Below, in pieces: positions 20,305 to 34,228 of a stretch of 64,000 nucleotides of DNA. Within the stretch, counting starts at the first letter, position 1. Each line of letters begins with the position of its first letter. Below the pieces are notes generated by a model that worked only from the letters and a program-made list of their open reading frames with translations, searched no databases and was not told the origin of the DNA. The translations under genes and the position numbers were made by a program. The DNA is taken from assembly GCA_032173965.1 (NCBI GenBank), contig CM063284.1, positions 63,300,863-63,364,862 on the forward strand. Direction: 5' to 3'. This stretch comes from Sitta carolinensis (Eukaryota; Chordata; Aves; Passeriformes; Sittidae).

Positions 20305-22779
20305 CATAAATTGGTTTGATTGTTTGTTCATCCAGGGAGTCCCTAGAGAGAAACCAAGAGAATTTCCACAATGACTTGGCCTTTAGGTTTTTGCAAGTGT
20401 CTGCTCTCAGGGTTACCCATCTGAAAACTTTGTCCTCTTACATTGAGGTATTTCATATTTTGTTCATGCCACAGCATGAGAAAGTTCTCTGGAGCAAAGT
20501 GTAATGCTATACAGCTTTGTTTAATACATTTTTCCAGTGTCTGGCATGTCTAATGCCTATTGAAGTTAACTTGCAGTTACTGTGTTGGCAAGGTTGGTAA
20601 TCTCACAGCTCTTGTTGTAGAACATTCATGTGTCTTGGTTCTTCCTGGACTAGGTTGTGGAGCTGCTTTATTGTCACTTCTGAAAAGTGATTCTGCCCAC
20701 GTTTTCTCAGTACAGCAAGTCTCCTTGTTATTGTCAGTTTTTGACTTTATGGTGTGGAAGACCAATGCAAATACTACCGGTGCTTAATAACAGCCTACTT
20801 TTGGATGAGTATTACTGTTGTGATAAAAATGATAGGAGGTTGGTTGCTCATTGATTTGTGCTTTCTGGCCATCTTCCAGGATGAAACTAACTTCATTACG
20901 CAAGAGTTTCAGAACACTGCAGAGTTGTTCATTTATTTCCTTTGACTGTTATTGAGCTGACAGCTTGCCTTTGGAGGGTCATATGTTCAAAAGCTGCCAA
21001 TTGGATCTTGCTTCATTTTCACCAAATGTGGCACAGAGTCTGAAGTGCATTTCATCCCTAATATTCCCCCCCTCCCTTTTTTTTTTTTTTAACCCTCTTA
21101 ACTTTTTTACCTTTTGTTCTCTCTTCTTTTTCCCTCAGTTCCTCCTGCTGAAAATAAAAATTATCTGGAAACAGAGGCAATGCCACAAATAAAAGGAATT
21201 AGTTTTTTTTGTTGTTGCTGCCTGTAATTTTGGTTTCTCTTAATAAGACTTCAGTTTCTCTGGTTAGATAGTTCTGCATTGTGGAGAAATGCATGCATTT
21301 CAAAAATGGTAAATGGAAGATATTTTTCACGTTGCTATTTTTGCTACCATACTCTTACAACTGAGTTGACTGCTTATTTCCAAATTGTTCCTGTGACTTT
21401 GTTTTCTTCCTCCTGCTTCATCAGTGCTCTCTTCTCTTTGGGTACCTTTCCTTGGTAAGCCATTATGAAGTTGGCACTGGGGAGTCTATGCACTCAGTTG
21501 AGTAATCCTCTAGATGGAGGAGAAAGGGGGGGAAGACAAACCATTTGTAATATCTGCCTATGTACTACTTGAAATCAGAAAGTGTATTTCTGTTGTGGGA
21601 CCCAGAGAAATGGTTTCCTCACACTGAGCAGTTGTAAGGACAGGCATAAAATTTTCTCGTGTCAGGAGGGTTGCACCTTGAATTCTTCGAAGTGTTTCAT
21701 ACAACTTAGCTTTGTTTTTTTTAATGTTTCTATGCACACCTGAAAAATAGATGGTTTTGTAGTTCAGTGTTAAAGAAGTGTTCTTAATAACTAAGTAAGA
21801 TGAGCTGAATAATCTAAAAGTAGGCAACTTTTATTTTGATTTTTATGGCCTCCTAGATATAATGTTAAATGCAATGGAAGAATAGAGTTTTGATTTTGAA
21901 CAAATGTATTCTGTCTGTGAAAAATTTTTCAGTTAACTACTTTCAAATTTTTTCCCTAAGTAATTCTTGACTCTTTTTCAGTATGTATTTATGTCCTTGT
22001 ATAGTGGAAAAATACTACCTAAGTATTACTATGCAGTGTATTAAGCTGCTTGCTTTAGTCCTGAATGAAACTCTTACGATTTCTGTTAGATGAAAGCACG
22101 CATATGGCCGTTTCCTCTAAGATTTTGTCTCTTATTCCTTCTCATTTCAAGGCTTGTAATTTTGATAGTTATTTTAAATTCATACATATGTTTATACATT
22201 TATTTTATAAAAGTTTGTAATATATTTTATACTTCAATGTGGATTATTTCTTAATTTTGCCTTGTTTCCTGCTGAAGTGGTATTCTGTAATTACCTGATT
22301 CACTCTGGTTGTGTGTAGATGAAACTATGAAATTTGTTGTCAATTAGCAATCAATGTGGTATCCATATTTTTAAATGTTATAAATTGCCTATTAAAGCTA
22401 ATTTTCCAGGGCATCTCTATCTTCGTTCTTAATGTAATGCAGAATATTTTACAATAATGCCTAGGTTAACAATGATAGTCTTGCTGTATTGTGCAAAAAA
22501 GGCTTCTGTGCAGACCCAGCTGGGTTTCAGGCTTAATTCATTGCTCTATGGTGGGATCACCACAGCTGCTGTGGGGCCTTTACAAATGCAAAAAAGCTGT
22601 CAGTGTTTGTTTCATCAGATGCATAAATGATGAGGCCAAGTTGAGGAATCCATTCCAGCGCGCGCGGTGTGCATGCTGGAGGCATTATTGTTTATAGAAT
22701 TAGTGTCTTAATGCTTTAAAATACATGGTGCGTGTTTTACCTTAGAGCAAAATATTTTAGGAGTAAGATGGTTTAAGGA
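20305..22779. other. Intron 1, AT-rich
   Basis: No supported gene. The interval 22140-22440 is particularly AT-rich with many TAAT/ATTA-type sites (for example TCAATTAGCAATCAATG at about 22339-22355) that would suit homeodomain factors, but without comparison this proves nothing. A short CG alternation (about 22659-22666) occurs in otherwise CpG-poor sequence. Confidence 0.45.
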
Positions 22780-23560
22780 TCCTCTGCAATTTAGTCCCCG
22801 AATCTAACAGCGTTTGCCCTGACTTGTGTAAATGTGCATCTGAATTACTGCACTCTACCTGCCTTGGTCACGAGCAGTTCAGTTCCTGTCTTGTGCGTCT
22901 TTTTTGCTAGTACTTTGATTATCGTAAGGAGTCGAAATTAAGTAACAGAACAGCTTTAATGCAAATTTTTGTCCCCCCTTTAGCTGTCAGCCGCAGGAGT
23001 TGTGCTGTCTCCTATGGTCACGAGAAGTCAGAGTACTTCTTTTGGCTGTCAAGGCTTGATCGAGGTTCCTTCCAGCCAATTAGCGAGTAACGATGATTGG
23101 TTTCAGAGAGGGCTGCTTAAGAATGCAAAGCATGCCTCTGTGCTGGGGCCGAGCACACGGTTCTTCTACTAATTCTCCTTTCCTTTGCTTGTGGCTCCAG
23201 GAATGTAACACGAAGTGGGGCTTTTACTTACATGACGCCAGACTGGCTTTTGGGAGGCAAGGGTGACGGGGTTTGGGTCTTAAATTGTTTTTCTGTGGGA
23301 GCACTCATGTGATCTTTCAGTCTTTGTTGCAGTCTGTTTGCTGCGTGCGTGAGGTTTCATTGGGGCACGACACCCTTCCCATATCATGTAACTCCACCGA
23401 TAATAGGCATTGCAGGAATTTTAACTAACGCGCCGTTTAAGCCGTTGTCGCTATGATTTTATTAAATGTGCTTGCAGTGTGGAATTTTGCTAATGCAGTA
23501 GAGTGATCTGTTATGCAAATTAAATCTAAGAATGGGTTAGTGGGGATTTGTTGTCTGTGT
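22780..23560. promoter_or_regulatory. Candidate conserved regulatory block
   Basis: CpG dinucleotides are retained across this block, unlike the flanking intron. It contains two perfect POU octamers ATGCAAAT (22959-22966 and 23513-23520), paired CCAAT-type motifs (CCAATTAG near 23076 and GATTGG near 23094) and no long low-complexity tract. These are features often seen in developmental enhancers. No cross-species comparison is available, so this is an inference only. Confidence 0.3.
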
Positions 23561-26089
23561 GTTGGAGACCTGTCTTGTGCATTTGAAAATGAAATGAGCT
23601 AGATAGTGTTGGTCAGACTGCTGCTGTAATGTTCAGGCAGCCTTGGCTTTACTGGTTGGGGTGTGATATTGTCACCCCAGAGGCCAAGTTTGGTTTGTAA
23701 GGAAGGATGGTGCTGCAAGCATGCTTGCTGCTGGTTCATGCTGGCTGTGTGTGGGTGACCTGAACAACCCAAGTGTAGGATATCTTAGGCACAGTTGTAT
23801 ATACAAATTAGATTATGAGATTTATTCTGGCTGGTCGACATGGCGAGTCAAAGCTGTGTTCTTTCTTAAGATCTGCCGTAATGCAGGCAGATTCCTTTGC
23901 TGGAGCAAATTATGTTTAATTCTGTGCACAACTGGTGGTATCCGTGTTTGTTGGCTAAATTGTTGGCCTGTGGCTAAAGCAGCACTTCTCCATGTGTGAC
24001 GTGTGGCAAGGATACTCCTGAGTCCTGCCAGGTGAAGTGGGAACACAGGGAGTGCAGCTTCTTTTCCAGATTTGTTGCTTCACTGCAGCACATGAGTTGC
24101 TGTAACCCCAGCAGACATGAGAGAAAGAGTCACCTCCTCCCCATGGTTGTTGCTGTTCTCGTGGCCTCTATTAATCTCTCAGCTCAGGCTCAAAAGGCGA
24201 CCAGGATTCTCATGCTGTTCCAGGGAGCAGGCTGTCAGCACTTTTTAGCTAGAAAAGCAGCAGCAGCAGCCGAAATCCCTACCTGGCAGCCGGTGCTCTA
24301 CATCCCTCCCTTCTCCGCACCTCATTTACAGTCACCGTAAGCACTGCCATTTCTTTCTCTTGGAGTCTCTATTTTATTATTTGCTGCTGGCTGAGGGACT
24401 GGCAGCGGCATGGGAGGGCTACTCTGGGGAAGCTGAGCTGGGGTGTAGCGGCAGCAGGACCTGGAGGAGCTGTGCCAGCAGTGCTGGCTCCGTCCCTGTG
24501 GCCCATAGGTCAAGGGAAGAAAGGAAGAGGGCTTTGATTGCAGCTAAAGGATCCTCAGCTTAGTGCTTTCTCTCAACAGTTGTGCAAATGTACTGAATGT
24601 TTTTAAGAAGGCTGTTTTACACAAAAGCAAAACTTCCTTGCAAAGCTCTGCCTTTTTCTTAATGTGTAGGCCCTTAGGTCTTGTTTGGCCTCATGGTGCA
24701 GTAGTTTGGCTGTAACGGTGGACACATCAATGGGGCATTTGTATTTTAGGGGCATGGTGCATTTAGGAGCAGCCTTTGGGGATGCCTGCACAGGAAGGGC
24801 TGAGCTGTGAAGCTCTGGTTCTGGTGTGGCCGTGGTGTGGTGGATGGGCAGTTACTCTCTTCCCCAGCAGTGGAAACATGCTTTTGTGAGAGACAGGGAG
24901 TCCTCTCAGGCAGAAAAGGGTTTTCGGCACCAGGAGGTAAGGTTTGTACCCATGATGTGGCTGCTTTCATGCCCTATGCCTGCACTGAAAACACTGAAGT
25001 CAAGCAGGGATGCGAATTTTGTGCTCTGAGTGACCCTAGAAGAGGCCAGATTCTGTCCTGAGTGCCATCTCCTCTCTGTGAGGAGATGGGAGTCCTGCAC
25101 ATTTGTCTCTTAACGTCTTCCTCCCATTTTCCTCTGACACTCTGGTGTTCTATATGTCATGTGGCAGAAAGAAGGAAATTATTATTAAATTCAAAAGGGG
25201 GAAGGCTTCTCCCAGGGCAGGCTTGTTAGCGGCCTGCACTGCTTGTCTCAGAGGCAGTTGCTGCTGCATCCCTGTCCACCACAGCATCCTTGCTTCAGCT
25301 CTGAGTCCCGTCTAACCCTTGAGTTCAAGCTTAGAGATAGAGCTGCTTCATGGGAATATTTTAAAAGTGAAACCAAATTACGTACAGTATAATTTTTCTT
25401 TTATTTTTTCCACTTTTTTTAAAAACAGGCATTGTTGTAGATTCAGGCTTTAGGAGAATGCAAGTTTTGAGCCAAATCATCTTTGTGGTTTCCTGTTGCC
25501 CTTTGGGTTGCTGGGAACATGCCAAGTGATGTTGGTAAAGAAAACACTTCAGTAGTTACATAAAAACTTGGGTATATTTAGCTGTCCTGAAAAATGCAGC
25601 AGTAATGTTTTAGGTGTAATAAGCATTTTTATTATTCTTATTAATTTTGTTCCCCCTACTCTTATGTGTTAAGCCACTACTGAGGAAGTAATGGAAACTG
25701 GGATTCCAGTTTTTTATTTTGACTCGTAAATGCATTGGCTTTGGAAATAGTTTTGCAGTGCTAATGGGAATGTTGGCTCTGCCAGTGTCAGGAATGTATT
25801 TCATGGTAGGAGGTTGTGTTAAGCAATTGTCCCCTTGCTGGTGAATTGGCTCTTGATGGAGATTCAGAAGAGCTTATTTTAATTAGGCTTTGTTGGAAAA
25901 CATGGTTCAATTTACTAACTGAGGTAGGTGTTACTTGCCCGTGGACTTTTCACAATGTTAATGCAAAATTCCAGGATACTTGCTTTTTAGGCATGATTCT
26001 TCTATATACTGTATTGTAAAAGACAGTTGTTCTGTGAGAATATTGTACTTTGTATTAGGAAGTGAAAAAAACCTCGAACACATGGTTAA
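23561..26089. other. Intron 1, no specific feature
   Basis: No supported exon. Several overlapping open frames of 60-115 codons at 23700-25060 are mutually contradictory in frame and strand and have no domain signature. Confidence 0.5.
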
Positions 26090-26450
26090 AAGCAGTATTT
26101 CAGAACGTTCTGCTGGGAAGTTGGATTTTGGATGAGGAATGCGGAGGTAATGTGCTGTTACTGACAGAGCACCAAGGCTTTGGAAGCAGCACGTTAGCCT
26201 TGGGAAAGCCGTGCTGGGCACTGAAAACCCTGACAAGCGCTCTCAGAGGAGACGCTGCTTCTCTCTCGCTTGGTACCCAGCCTCGCCGGCGTGCTGAGCT
26301 CTTCCTGTGGCAGTTGTAGCGCAGGGGAGAGCTGCCGCTTTCGTGCTTCGGTTGGCAGAAGGCATGTTAATATGTGGCGGCCCCGTCTGCTTTTCTTTTA
26401 AATAGCTTAGCTGTCGTTCAGGGCTGAGGGAAGTGCAAAACAAACTCTGA
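26090..26450. promoter_or_regulatory. Local CpG cluster, candidate enhancer or orphan CpG island
   Basis: By hand count about 14 CpGs fall between 26205 and 26420 in an intron where CpG is otherwise scarce. The block begins with a 12-base palindrome CAGAACGTTCTG (26101-26112), which also fits an inverted heat-shock-type GAA/TTC pair. It has no open frame worth calling. The most likely explanation is an unmethylated regulatory element. Confidence 0.35.
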
Positions 26451-27687
26451 AAATATTTCAGAGGCTTTAATTAAAAGTGGTGGAAGTGGAGAATTAGAGC
26501 TGCTTCTGTGTTAGAACGGCTTATTCAAACATGCAGCTTAACCAGTTAGACTGCAAGGTGGAAAATGCTAGAGATTGTGTATCTGAATTAAGCAATTTTA
26601 ATTTGGTCTTTCATCTCTGTCATTACCGAGGGATATCCTGCAGGCTGGTTTAATGAACTCAATCTAGAGGTGTGTAGAGGCACATCTCTTTGCTTGACAG
26701 CAGCAAGATGGCATGCTATGACTGGCAGACATATCTTCAGCTTGTGTAATTGTCTGCTCTTGTCATATGATGACAAATGGAGCGATGATCATATTAAACA
26801 ACAAAAAAGTTCAAAGTAACACGAAGGCTCTGAATAAACTCTTGGAATCAAAGAGATTCTCACATGACAGCATGTCAGCATGGGTATTTTTAGCCTGAAT
26901 TAATGTAGCTATAGGAAACTCCCCTCCCCCAGAGAAGTATTACGATGTGAAGTTAAATGTCAGTCAGAATTTTTAGGTTAAATTCTCCACTTCCTACAGG
27001 TGTGGGTGCCTGTCTTGTTAGTGCTCAGTCTGTGTTGCACCCAGAGGAAAGGAGAAAAGTATCTCAGGTCAGGAGTTTAAAATAATAAATAAAGTAGTAA
27101 CTAGAGTTTGTCTGTAGACTGACAAAGCTGAGTTTTTTTGAATGAACGTTTTCCAAATCCAGATGCTGTAAGGATGAGATCACGCAGAAAAAATTCATCA
27201 GGAACTGAGCATAGTTAGGAGTTCTGGCAATTATGATAGAGCGTAATATAAATTCCCTTTTTTCCCTTGTATTTGTCCAGTTTTTCATCCCATCCTGGGT
27301 AAAAGCTGATGCACTTCTGTGCATTATGGTACAAGGTTTTAGGTTTTGGAGAAGAAACTGTCATTCTGATAAAGTCTGAAGTCAAGTATCATTTTTCCTT
27401 TTGTGAATAAGAGGATTCTGCAGAAGGGGAGTACCATTCTGAAAAACCAGAGAAGTTGATTTAAAACAAAATGCAATATTAGAGCATTAGGAAACAGGAC
27501 CTAAGGGGAGAGAAGCTTTTCTCCGTGGCCCCTACCCCGCTCCCCCATCCTGTTTCCTATTATAACTGGGTCTGAATGTAGTTAACCACAGTGGAAAAAT
27601 ACCGATTTTCAATTTTATTCAATCCTTGGTCTTTATAGTTTTTCACTTTGGTTGGTATCTCTGTCATAGTTTTAATTAATACTTCCC
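26451..27687. other. Intron 1, no specific feature
   Basis: AT-rich intronic sequence without recognised repeats or exons. Confidence 0.5.
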
Positions 27688-27709
27688 TTTTTTTTTTTTT
27701 TTTTTTTTT
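27688..27709. repeat. Poly-T tract (22 T)
   Basis: A pure T-run within a longer pyrimidine-rich stretch (to about 27735). Confidence 0.95.
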
Positions 27710-30700
27710 CTTCCCCTTCTTCCTAATCTTTTTTGCTTCTGATAGGGAAAAAAAACCATTTTCAGCATTTAAAAAAAACGCATGCTCCCACACGTAGCCA
27801 GATTAAAACTTTCTCCTCTGAATGCTTTGTTCATAAACATCATAGAAAATTGCTTTACTTCTGGATTGGCGTTCTTGTGTGGTATCCCAGCCCTATAAGC
27901 ACATTTTAAATGCTGTTTTACAAAAAGGCTTTTTTAACAGCTTCCCTGGAGCTGGGTTTTGTTGCCAAGGTGGATGTGGGGAAGTACAGAGTGCCCAGCC
28001 CAGAGTTCATGAGCAGCGCTCATGTCAGAATGGGTCTGAAATACATCCTTTTTCCTTATGTTTAAAAGCCTTTTTCCCTTGTTAGTTGAGTCAGTTAAGT
28101 ATTGCGAAAATGCTTTGTTTTTGTGATATCTGAAGTATCCTTAGTTTACTTTCGAATTTGAAAATTTTTGCCGTGGTAGTCCTGTTGTTGTTTAATTGTA
28201 ATGAGAATAGAACTTTGTACATGTAGGCCTCAATTCTCAATTTCATCAAGAAAGCAATCTTAGTCAAAAGAGTGCCTATGTAAAAATAGCCCTGTAGAAC
28301 TCAACAGTTAAATCTTGTGTAAAATGCGTCATTTAGCGAAATCTCTGTATGTCAAGTCTATTAAGTGCATTGACAGAGCTAATTTTTATTAGCTGTTTTA
28401 TTTTTAACATCATGCAACTTTGGCCTGCAGAAACTACATGTAGCTACTGCTTTGGTACGCGTATGCGTAAGGATATACCTGTCTCAAGAAAATGTGCTGT
28501 GTTAGAAAGCTCAGGTATGATTCTGTTCCTAGTTCTGGGTGCATTTCCTTTTCCACTTATTAAAATGTGCCAGTAGAATTTTTTTCCCATACAGATGAGA
28601 CAGAAAGGAGTAGTATTCTTTTTTTACTAGTACTCATTTAAGCATTGAGTAAATGTGAATCTAAGAGTTGTTACAGGAAAACCAGTTGTATTTTCAGTCT
28701 GCAGAGCTGCAGAAAAATAATTTTACCAGTTTTTGTACTGGTATGTTTAGATATAAGGAGCCACAGAGAGCTTTCAGACATGGACTCCACATTGCTGCCA
28801 AAGCTTTTTTCTGAGTATAAACATACCTTAAGATGTACTGCCTTAACCCTATTCTTCTAGTAGAGATTAAAATTCAGGAGTAGAGTTGATGTAGCTTAGA
28901 AAAGGAATAAAGCTAATTGGGCTAATTTGCTTGTTTTATGGCTTGAAAAATAGGCAGTAGATTAATCCGAGGTTCGGTTCAACATCTGGGCTGTTCATGC
29001 AAAGATGATGGGGAAGATGGAGATAGATTGTAGAGGGCTTTAAAGTGTGAAAGAGCAGAGAAAAGGGAATTGGTTGAGAAATGCAAAGATAGAAGTGACC
29101 GAGCCAACACAGTAGTTATAAAAATTATTTCTGTGAAATATTCTGATGGGATTCATCACTGTGGAGTACAAGAATATTGCAGTAATGGGTAAGGAAAAGA
29201 GTGAGAGTCTTTCACAAAGCATTTTGGCACTGAGGAAGATTTGTGTCTCTGTGACATTTTGCAGGAAGAATTGGCAAGATTTGTCCCTGATATGAGCACT
29301 AGTGCCTGCAGAGGGGTGTGAAACACTTGATAGCCATATTGTATTTTGAGTGACGGTTAGTCAGGCAGCAAGTTGCAGCCTTTTACAAAACTATTCATGC
29401 AGTTGTGTGCGGAAAAGTGGGGGCTGGTTCTGTTACGAGTCTCTCAGACAGTAAGGGGAAGAGATTGTCAAATCTTTAAACATCTGTCTTCATTTTGACT
29501 ACAAAAAGTAAGTGTTTGGAAGTGATATAAGCAGCATCTTTAGGAGCACTAGAAAATAGTATGTTTATTGTGGTAAACAGACTCATATCTCAGTGACCAT
29601 TTATTGTTGCTTTTAATCTGAAATTTCTTTATATGCAAACTGGTGGCTTACATGTGGTGAATGCTATTGTTGACTGGCTTGCCAGCGCACAGTCAAATGC
29701 TTGATTAGCACCAGTTATCAGTTGCCAGTTCTGTAATTGCCATCGGTTGAGTAAGATGATTACTTAGCGTCTTTAGGTTGAGCAGAATAAGTATGTGCGT
29801 AGCTGTGCTGGGAAAGATGCATCTTCTCTGATCAGCCACTCCTTTTCCCTGTTCCTAAAACAGTGTGTGCGAGTGGATCTCGCTGATCCTGAAGCCATCT
29901 ATGTGGACTAGGTTGATGTCAATATTTGGTGGATAATCCATTCTTTAGGCAGCTTTATTTAATCAGAATTTCAGTAGCTCGTGTGAAGTGGCAGGATTAG
30001 TCCTTGCTGTAGCCTGTAGTGGAGAGGCAGAGTGCCTGGAGGATGTAAGCAGTACAGCCCAACTGCCTCTGCTACCTATGTCAGTGTCATTTAAAGAATT
30101 TTGAACTGTATGCTAAGGAAGAATAAAGTGAGTGTAAATGTATTATTGCTCCTATTATAACACTTCAGTAGGATAAAAAGAGAGAGAAAAACTTCAATAG
30201 CTCTGATGATAGCCTGCCAGAATAAATGTTGGCTCAGAAGCAACTGTGGTAATGTAGCTTTTTTCTCAATCCATTTGAGTTAAATGAGAGTGGGGCCAAG
30301 CTGAGAAATTAGTTTCTAAGTAGTGCTGGCTCTGCTGCTTCCAGGATGCTCCAGATCTGCCATTTCCCCCATCTTTCTATTCCTCCCCTGGTCTTAGCAG
30401 AGCTGAGTGGGTCAGGTCAGGGCTCAGCAGCAGCAATAGGGTTTATGCTGTGCATGACACTGAAGGGAGTAAGTGGTATCTGGGCAGGTGTGATTTTGCA
30501 TTTAAATGTGAAGCTTACTAGTAGCATGGTAAAATAATTTTAATTAAAAAGATACATGGTGTGAAGAATGCAGATTGGCATGGGCGTCAAGATACTTTGG
30601 TATCTGACACTGGCTTTCCATCTGAGTTCATGGGCATGAGTTCAGCTTACATCTGGTCTTAAGAGCTAAGACACTCTTCTGCTTTTAGCCCTGTATGAAT

Positions 30701-32760
30701 AGAGGAGTTGTTTATAGGCAGCTTCTGAAATCCAGGGGGAAAGCACCATTTTTAGAATTCTAAATTTGAAACACATATAGATGTGACTCAAAATCTTAGC
30801 TATTTAGTCTCGGGATTGGAGGGAGAGAAATGTCTGTAATAAAGGCAAAGGGCTGACTTCAGACTGTGAAAAGATATTGTCAGTGCTTGTGGCTGTAGTG
30901 TTGGCTTTACCCCACTGGACTGGAGGTTTGCTGTTGCTTTTCAGTTCTTTTAACTGATGGCCAAGGAAGTCTGGGCAAGTCTTAAAATATGCCTAGTGCC
31001 ATTTTTCCTACATCATAGGTATTAAGTAGAGGAAGGTGTAGTTGGATGGAGAAACTTTCCTCCAGAGGCTATCAGATATGAAGGTAAATGTAAGACTGTT
31101 CGGTTTTGGGTTAAATATTGTGATTGTCCTAGCAAATACTCTGACTGCCTGTATTTATTTGTACTTAGCAGCCAAAAGACACCTTGGAAATCAACCAGCT
31201 ACAAACCCAAGCATCTGATTAGAAATAAACAAAAATTGTAGTAGGCCTTTTAAGGGAAGACCCATAGATGTTGCATTGGGCTTGACCCGGTCCTGGCTAG
31301 AAATAAAATGACAACAGAAATTACAAAGATGCCTTTGATCTTGCATCCATGTTTGAAAATGATGGCTGTGATTTCCTGATGTGTAAGTATAGGAAAGCTG
31401 CAGGAATCACAGATGTTGTACTCCTGCTCCATTGTAGTTGTGGTGCACCTTTCTGTCTTAATCCCACTCAAACTTCAGTTAATTGGGAGGTGAGATCTGC
31501 ATCTGATAGAAACTGGCAATTGAATTTTAGTGAATCTCTGCTGAGTACCTTCCTCCTCATTGGATTCTTTGCTTTTGGTTTCCTGTACCAACTTATATAC
31601 CCAATGCTGCAACATAATTTTGGCGGGAAGGGAGGAGAAGAATAAGAATGGAAGGGGCAGCTGAGAGGTGCATATGCATTAGAAATACCTTTTATATTGT
31701 GGGATATTTAAGTTGAAGGATTCTAAGTAAATATAGAAAATTAGATCATTTACCTTAGCATCACAGAATGTTGCTGTTTAAGATTTAATTGTAGCAGAGA
31801 GGATTTGTTGGGACTGTGCTCTTGTGGTATTGTTTAATTTATATATGCTCCTTCCTAATAAAATGTGTCAGTACCATTGTATGTTGGTTTGGTTTCCTGC
31901 CTCTCTCTTTCTCTTTAGAGTGTTCTAGTTGGAGACAGGATTACAGTCTTGGGAATCTCTGTTTTGCACATGTCTGTGCACTGCTCACAAAGAGGCGATC
32001 AGTGTAACTCATAAATATGTGCACTCATCCTCCAAAGACATATAAAACATATTTGAGCTATAAGGCTATACAAACACAGAGCAGTGCTGATGACGACATG
32101 CAAACCACAAGGGAGAAGCTTGACTGGCTCGATCTTTTTAGAACCTGGAAATGTTTGCATAGCCTTGTTGCTCAGCTGTGTTTCTTCCTACATAGATAGA
32201 TGGGTAGGTGGGTATCAAAGACTTGAGTGAAAGGCTTTCTTCAGCTGTGTGATTTGTTAAATCCTATCCTGTTGTCCAGCTTTTTAGCCTAAAGTCTGGT
32301 TTTCTAGTTTCCTTCCCTTTGCTTCTTAGAGCTGCAAAAAACCCCTCAAATGTAATGACCTGAGGACCAGAACTCAGAATCTGATTCTTGATCTGCAGCA
32401 GTTCTCCTGTTGGACAGTGTCAGAGGAGCTGGATAGCCAGGAAGAGATGCTTGCATATTATGTGGTGCTAATCACATGCAACTTTATGATCAGTGCATTC
32501 TTTCACCAGAAGCAGTTTCAGGGAATGTTGGATCATGTATAGAGTGAAGCTGGACATGATAATGGCCAGAAAATTATTGCTATGCTGTAAGGAAGACACG
32601 TTTTTTAAAAAAATCAAAATGTATTTCCTTTCCTTTTATGTAATTTACTTTCTCAGATTTGCTTTCTCAGGACGGAAGAGGAGAAAAGTTGTTCTAATGT
32701 CTTTTATACTTTCTATTTTGCATGTTAAAACAATTCCATAATACTTCAACTGCAAACAGC
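27710..32760. other. Intron 1, no specific feature
   Basis: About 5 kb with no open frame over 100 codons, no recognisable repeat, and low CpG content. I see nothing to annotate. Confidence 0.5.
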
Positions 32761-32787
32761 TTTTTTTTTTTTTTTTTTTTTTTTTTT
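32761..32787. repeat. Poly-T tract (27 T)
   Basis: A pure T-run followed by CTTTCTC. No retroposon body recognised beside it. Confidence 0.95.
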
Positions 32788-34228
32788 CTTTCTCACCCTA
32801 CCCTCTCCATGACTGCAGCAGCAATTTTACTTTAAAAGTGTTACTTTACCTACCTAGTGATTCTTGTCTTCTGGTGGTGATGAAAAAATTGGTTTTTCAT
32901 AGTCATGACTTCACACAAGTCCAATACAGCAGGAAATATCACTTTAAAATTTTATAAACTTGAGATTGTGCAGCTTGAGGCTGAGTGGTATGGTGGGGCT
33001 GAGGACTAGCCTGTTTTTCGGACAAAATATGGGTTGTTGAGGCAGAATGTGATTTGACTGTGTTGTTTCTGTGACCTGTCAGAAATTATATATATATATG
33101 TAGGTGCTAGTATGTTATCAATTAATGTATGATTAAATAGAGGATTTGAGAGCATATGTTCTATTATGTGTGATTTCCTGTGGCAAGGATGCCAAAATTC
33201 ATATTGCTTACAACAGCCAGATGGAGTTAAGGTTGGTCCTGTCTGTGTCTAAGGTCTAAGCCTCTGTCTCAGAAAAATAATAACTGTGTATATTTCCAAA
33301 CAGCTACTGGTGCCTGGCTCTGCAATGAGAAGCTTTTAAAAGAATTCCACCACATGCTATACAATGAGGCATGACAAGTGTCATAGGTCGGCAAAAATTG
33401 TTTACTAGGTTTTGTGACATGTAAAAGCCAGGATGATTTTGTTTTCTGAGTTTGGAACAGCATTTGGTCTGTTTGTCCTTTCTGAGTCTTGCAGGAAAGT
33501 GTGACTGCGTCTTTAATTTCCTCTGAGTGGCTGCCAGATATTACTTGTGCAGCACTCCAGCACTGGAGCTGCCTCTCTAACCTGCTTCCCTGCTCTATCT
33601 TACAGCAAGTGTTGTCTGTCGGGGCTTTCCAGTGGAGATGCAGTGGCAGCAATACCTGAACCACAGTTAACTTCACCTCTTTTCTCAGTGACCACAAGGC
33701 TACTTGGTGATGGACTGGACCTAACTGGGCTGGGCTGTCAGCTGTGGTGTTTCTCTTTTAATGATATTTCATAGTGTATTTATTATGTTGTTCTGTCCCA
33801 CCTTGTATTTACGAATGGAGATGAAGCCTTGCTTACATGCTTCACTTGACAGACCTGTTGAATGTCTTATAATTGATTGCAGATTCCTTTGGAAGTGGTT
33901 TTGTTTTCAACCATGTGCATCATGAGCTGGTATGGGGTAAAGACAGCTCATTAATTTTTGCTGAGTATGTCATGTGACTTCTTATTTCTGTAAGTGTTGA
34001 AAGAGAGAGCAGAGACAAAATAGCACACAAAATTGCCAGAAGTAGTCAACTGGAGTTGTGAGAAAAGTTATGTTGACATTTACTATGTGTGTTTAACTGA
34101 TTTGATTGTCTTTCTGTGGATGAAATTCAGCATTATTTGGGATGTTTCTTTCGGTGAGACCTGTACCTTAGGAAAACTTTTCCTATTGGCACCTGGCACT
34201 GCTGAGTGCCCGCTCGTTACTTACAGGA
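32788..34228. other. Intron 1, no specific feature
   Basis: Includes a short (TA)n at about 33087-33099. A 142-codon minus-strand frame at 33269-33697 has no domain signature and is within chance expectation. Confidence 0.5.

Noticed and set aside
33269..33697. 142-codon minus-strand frame
   Set aside because: No recognisable motif; composition ordinary for intronic sequence.
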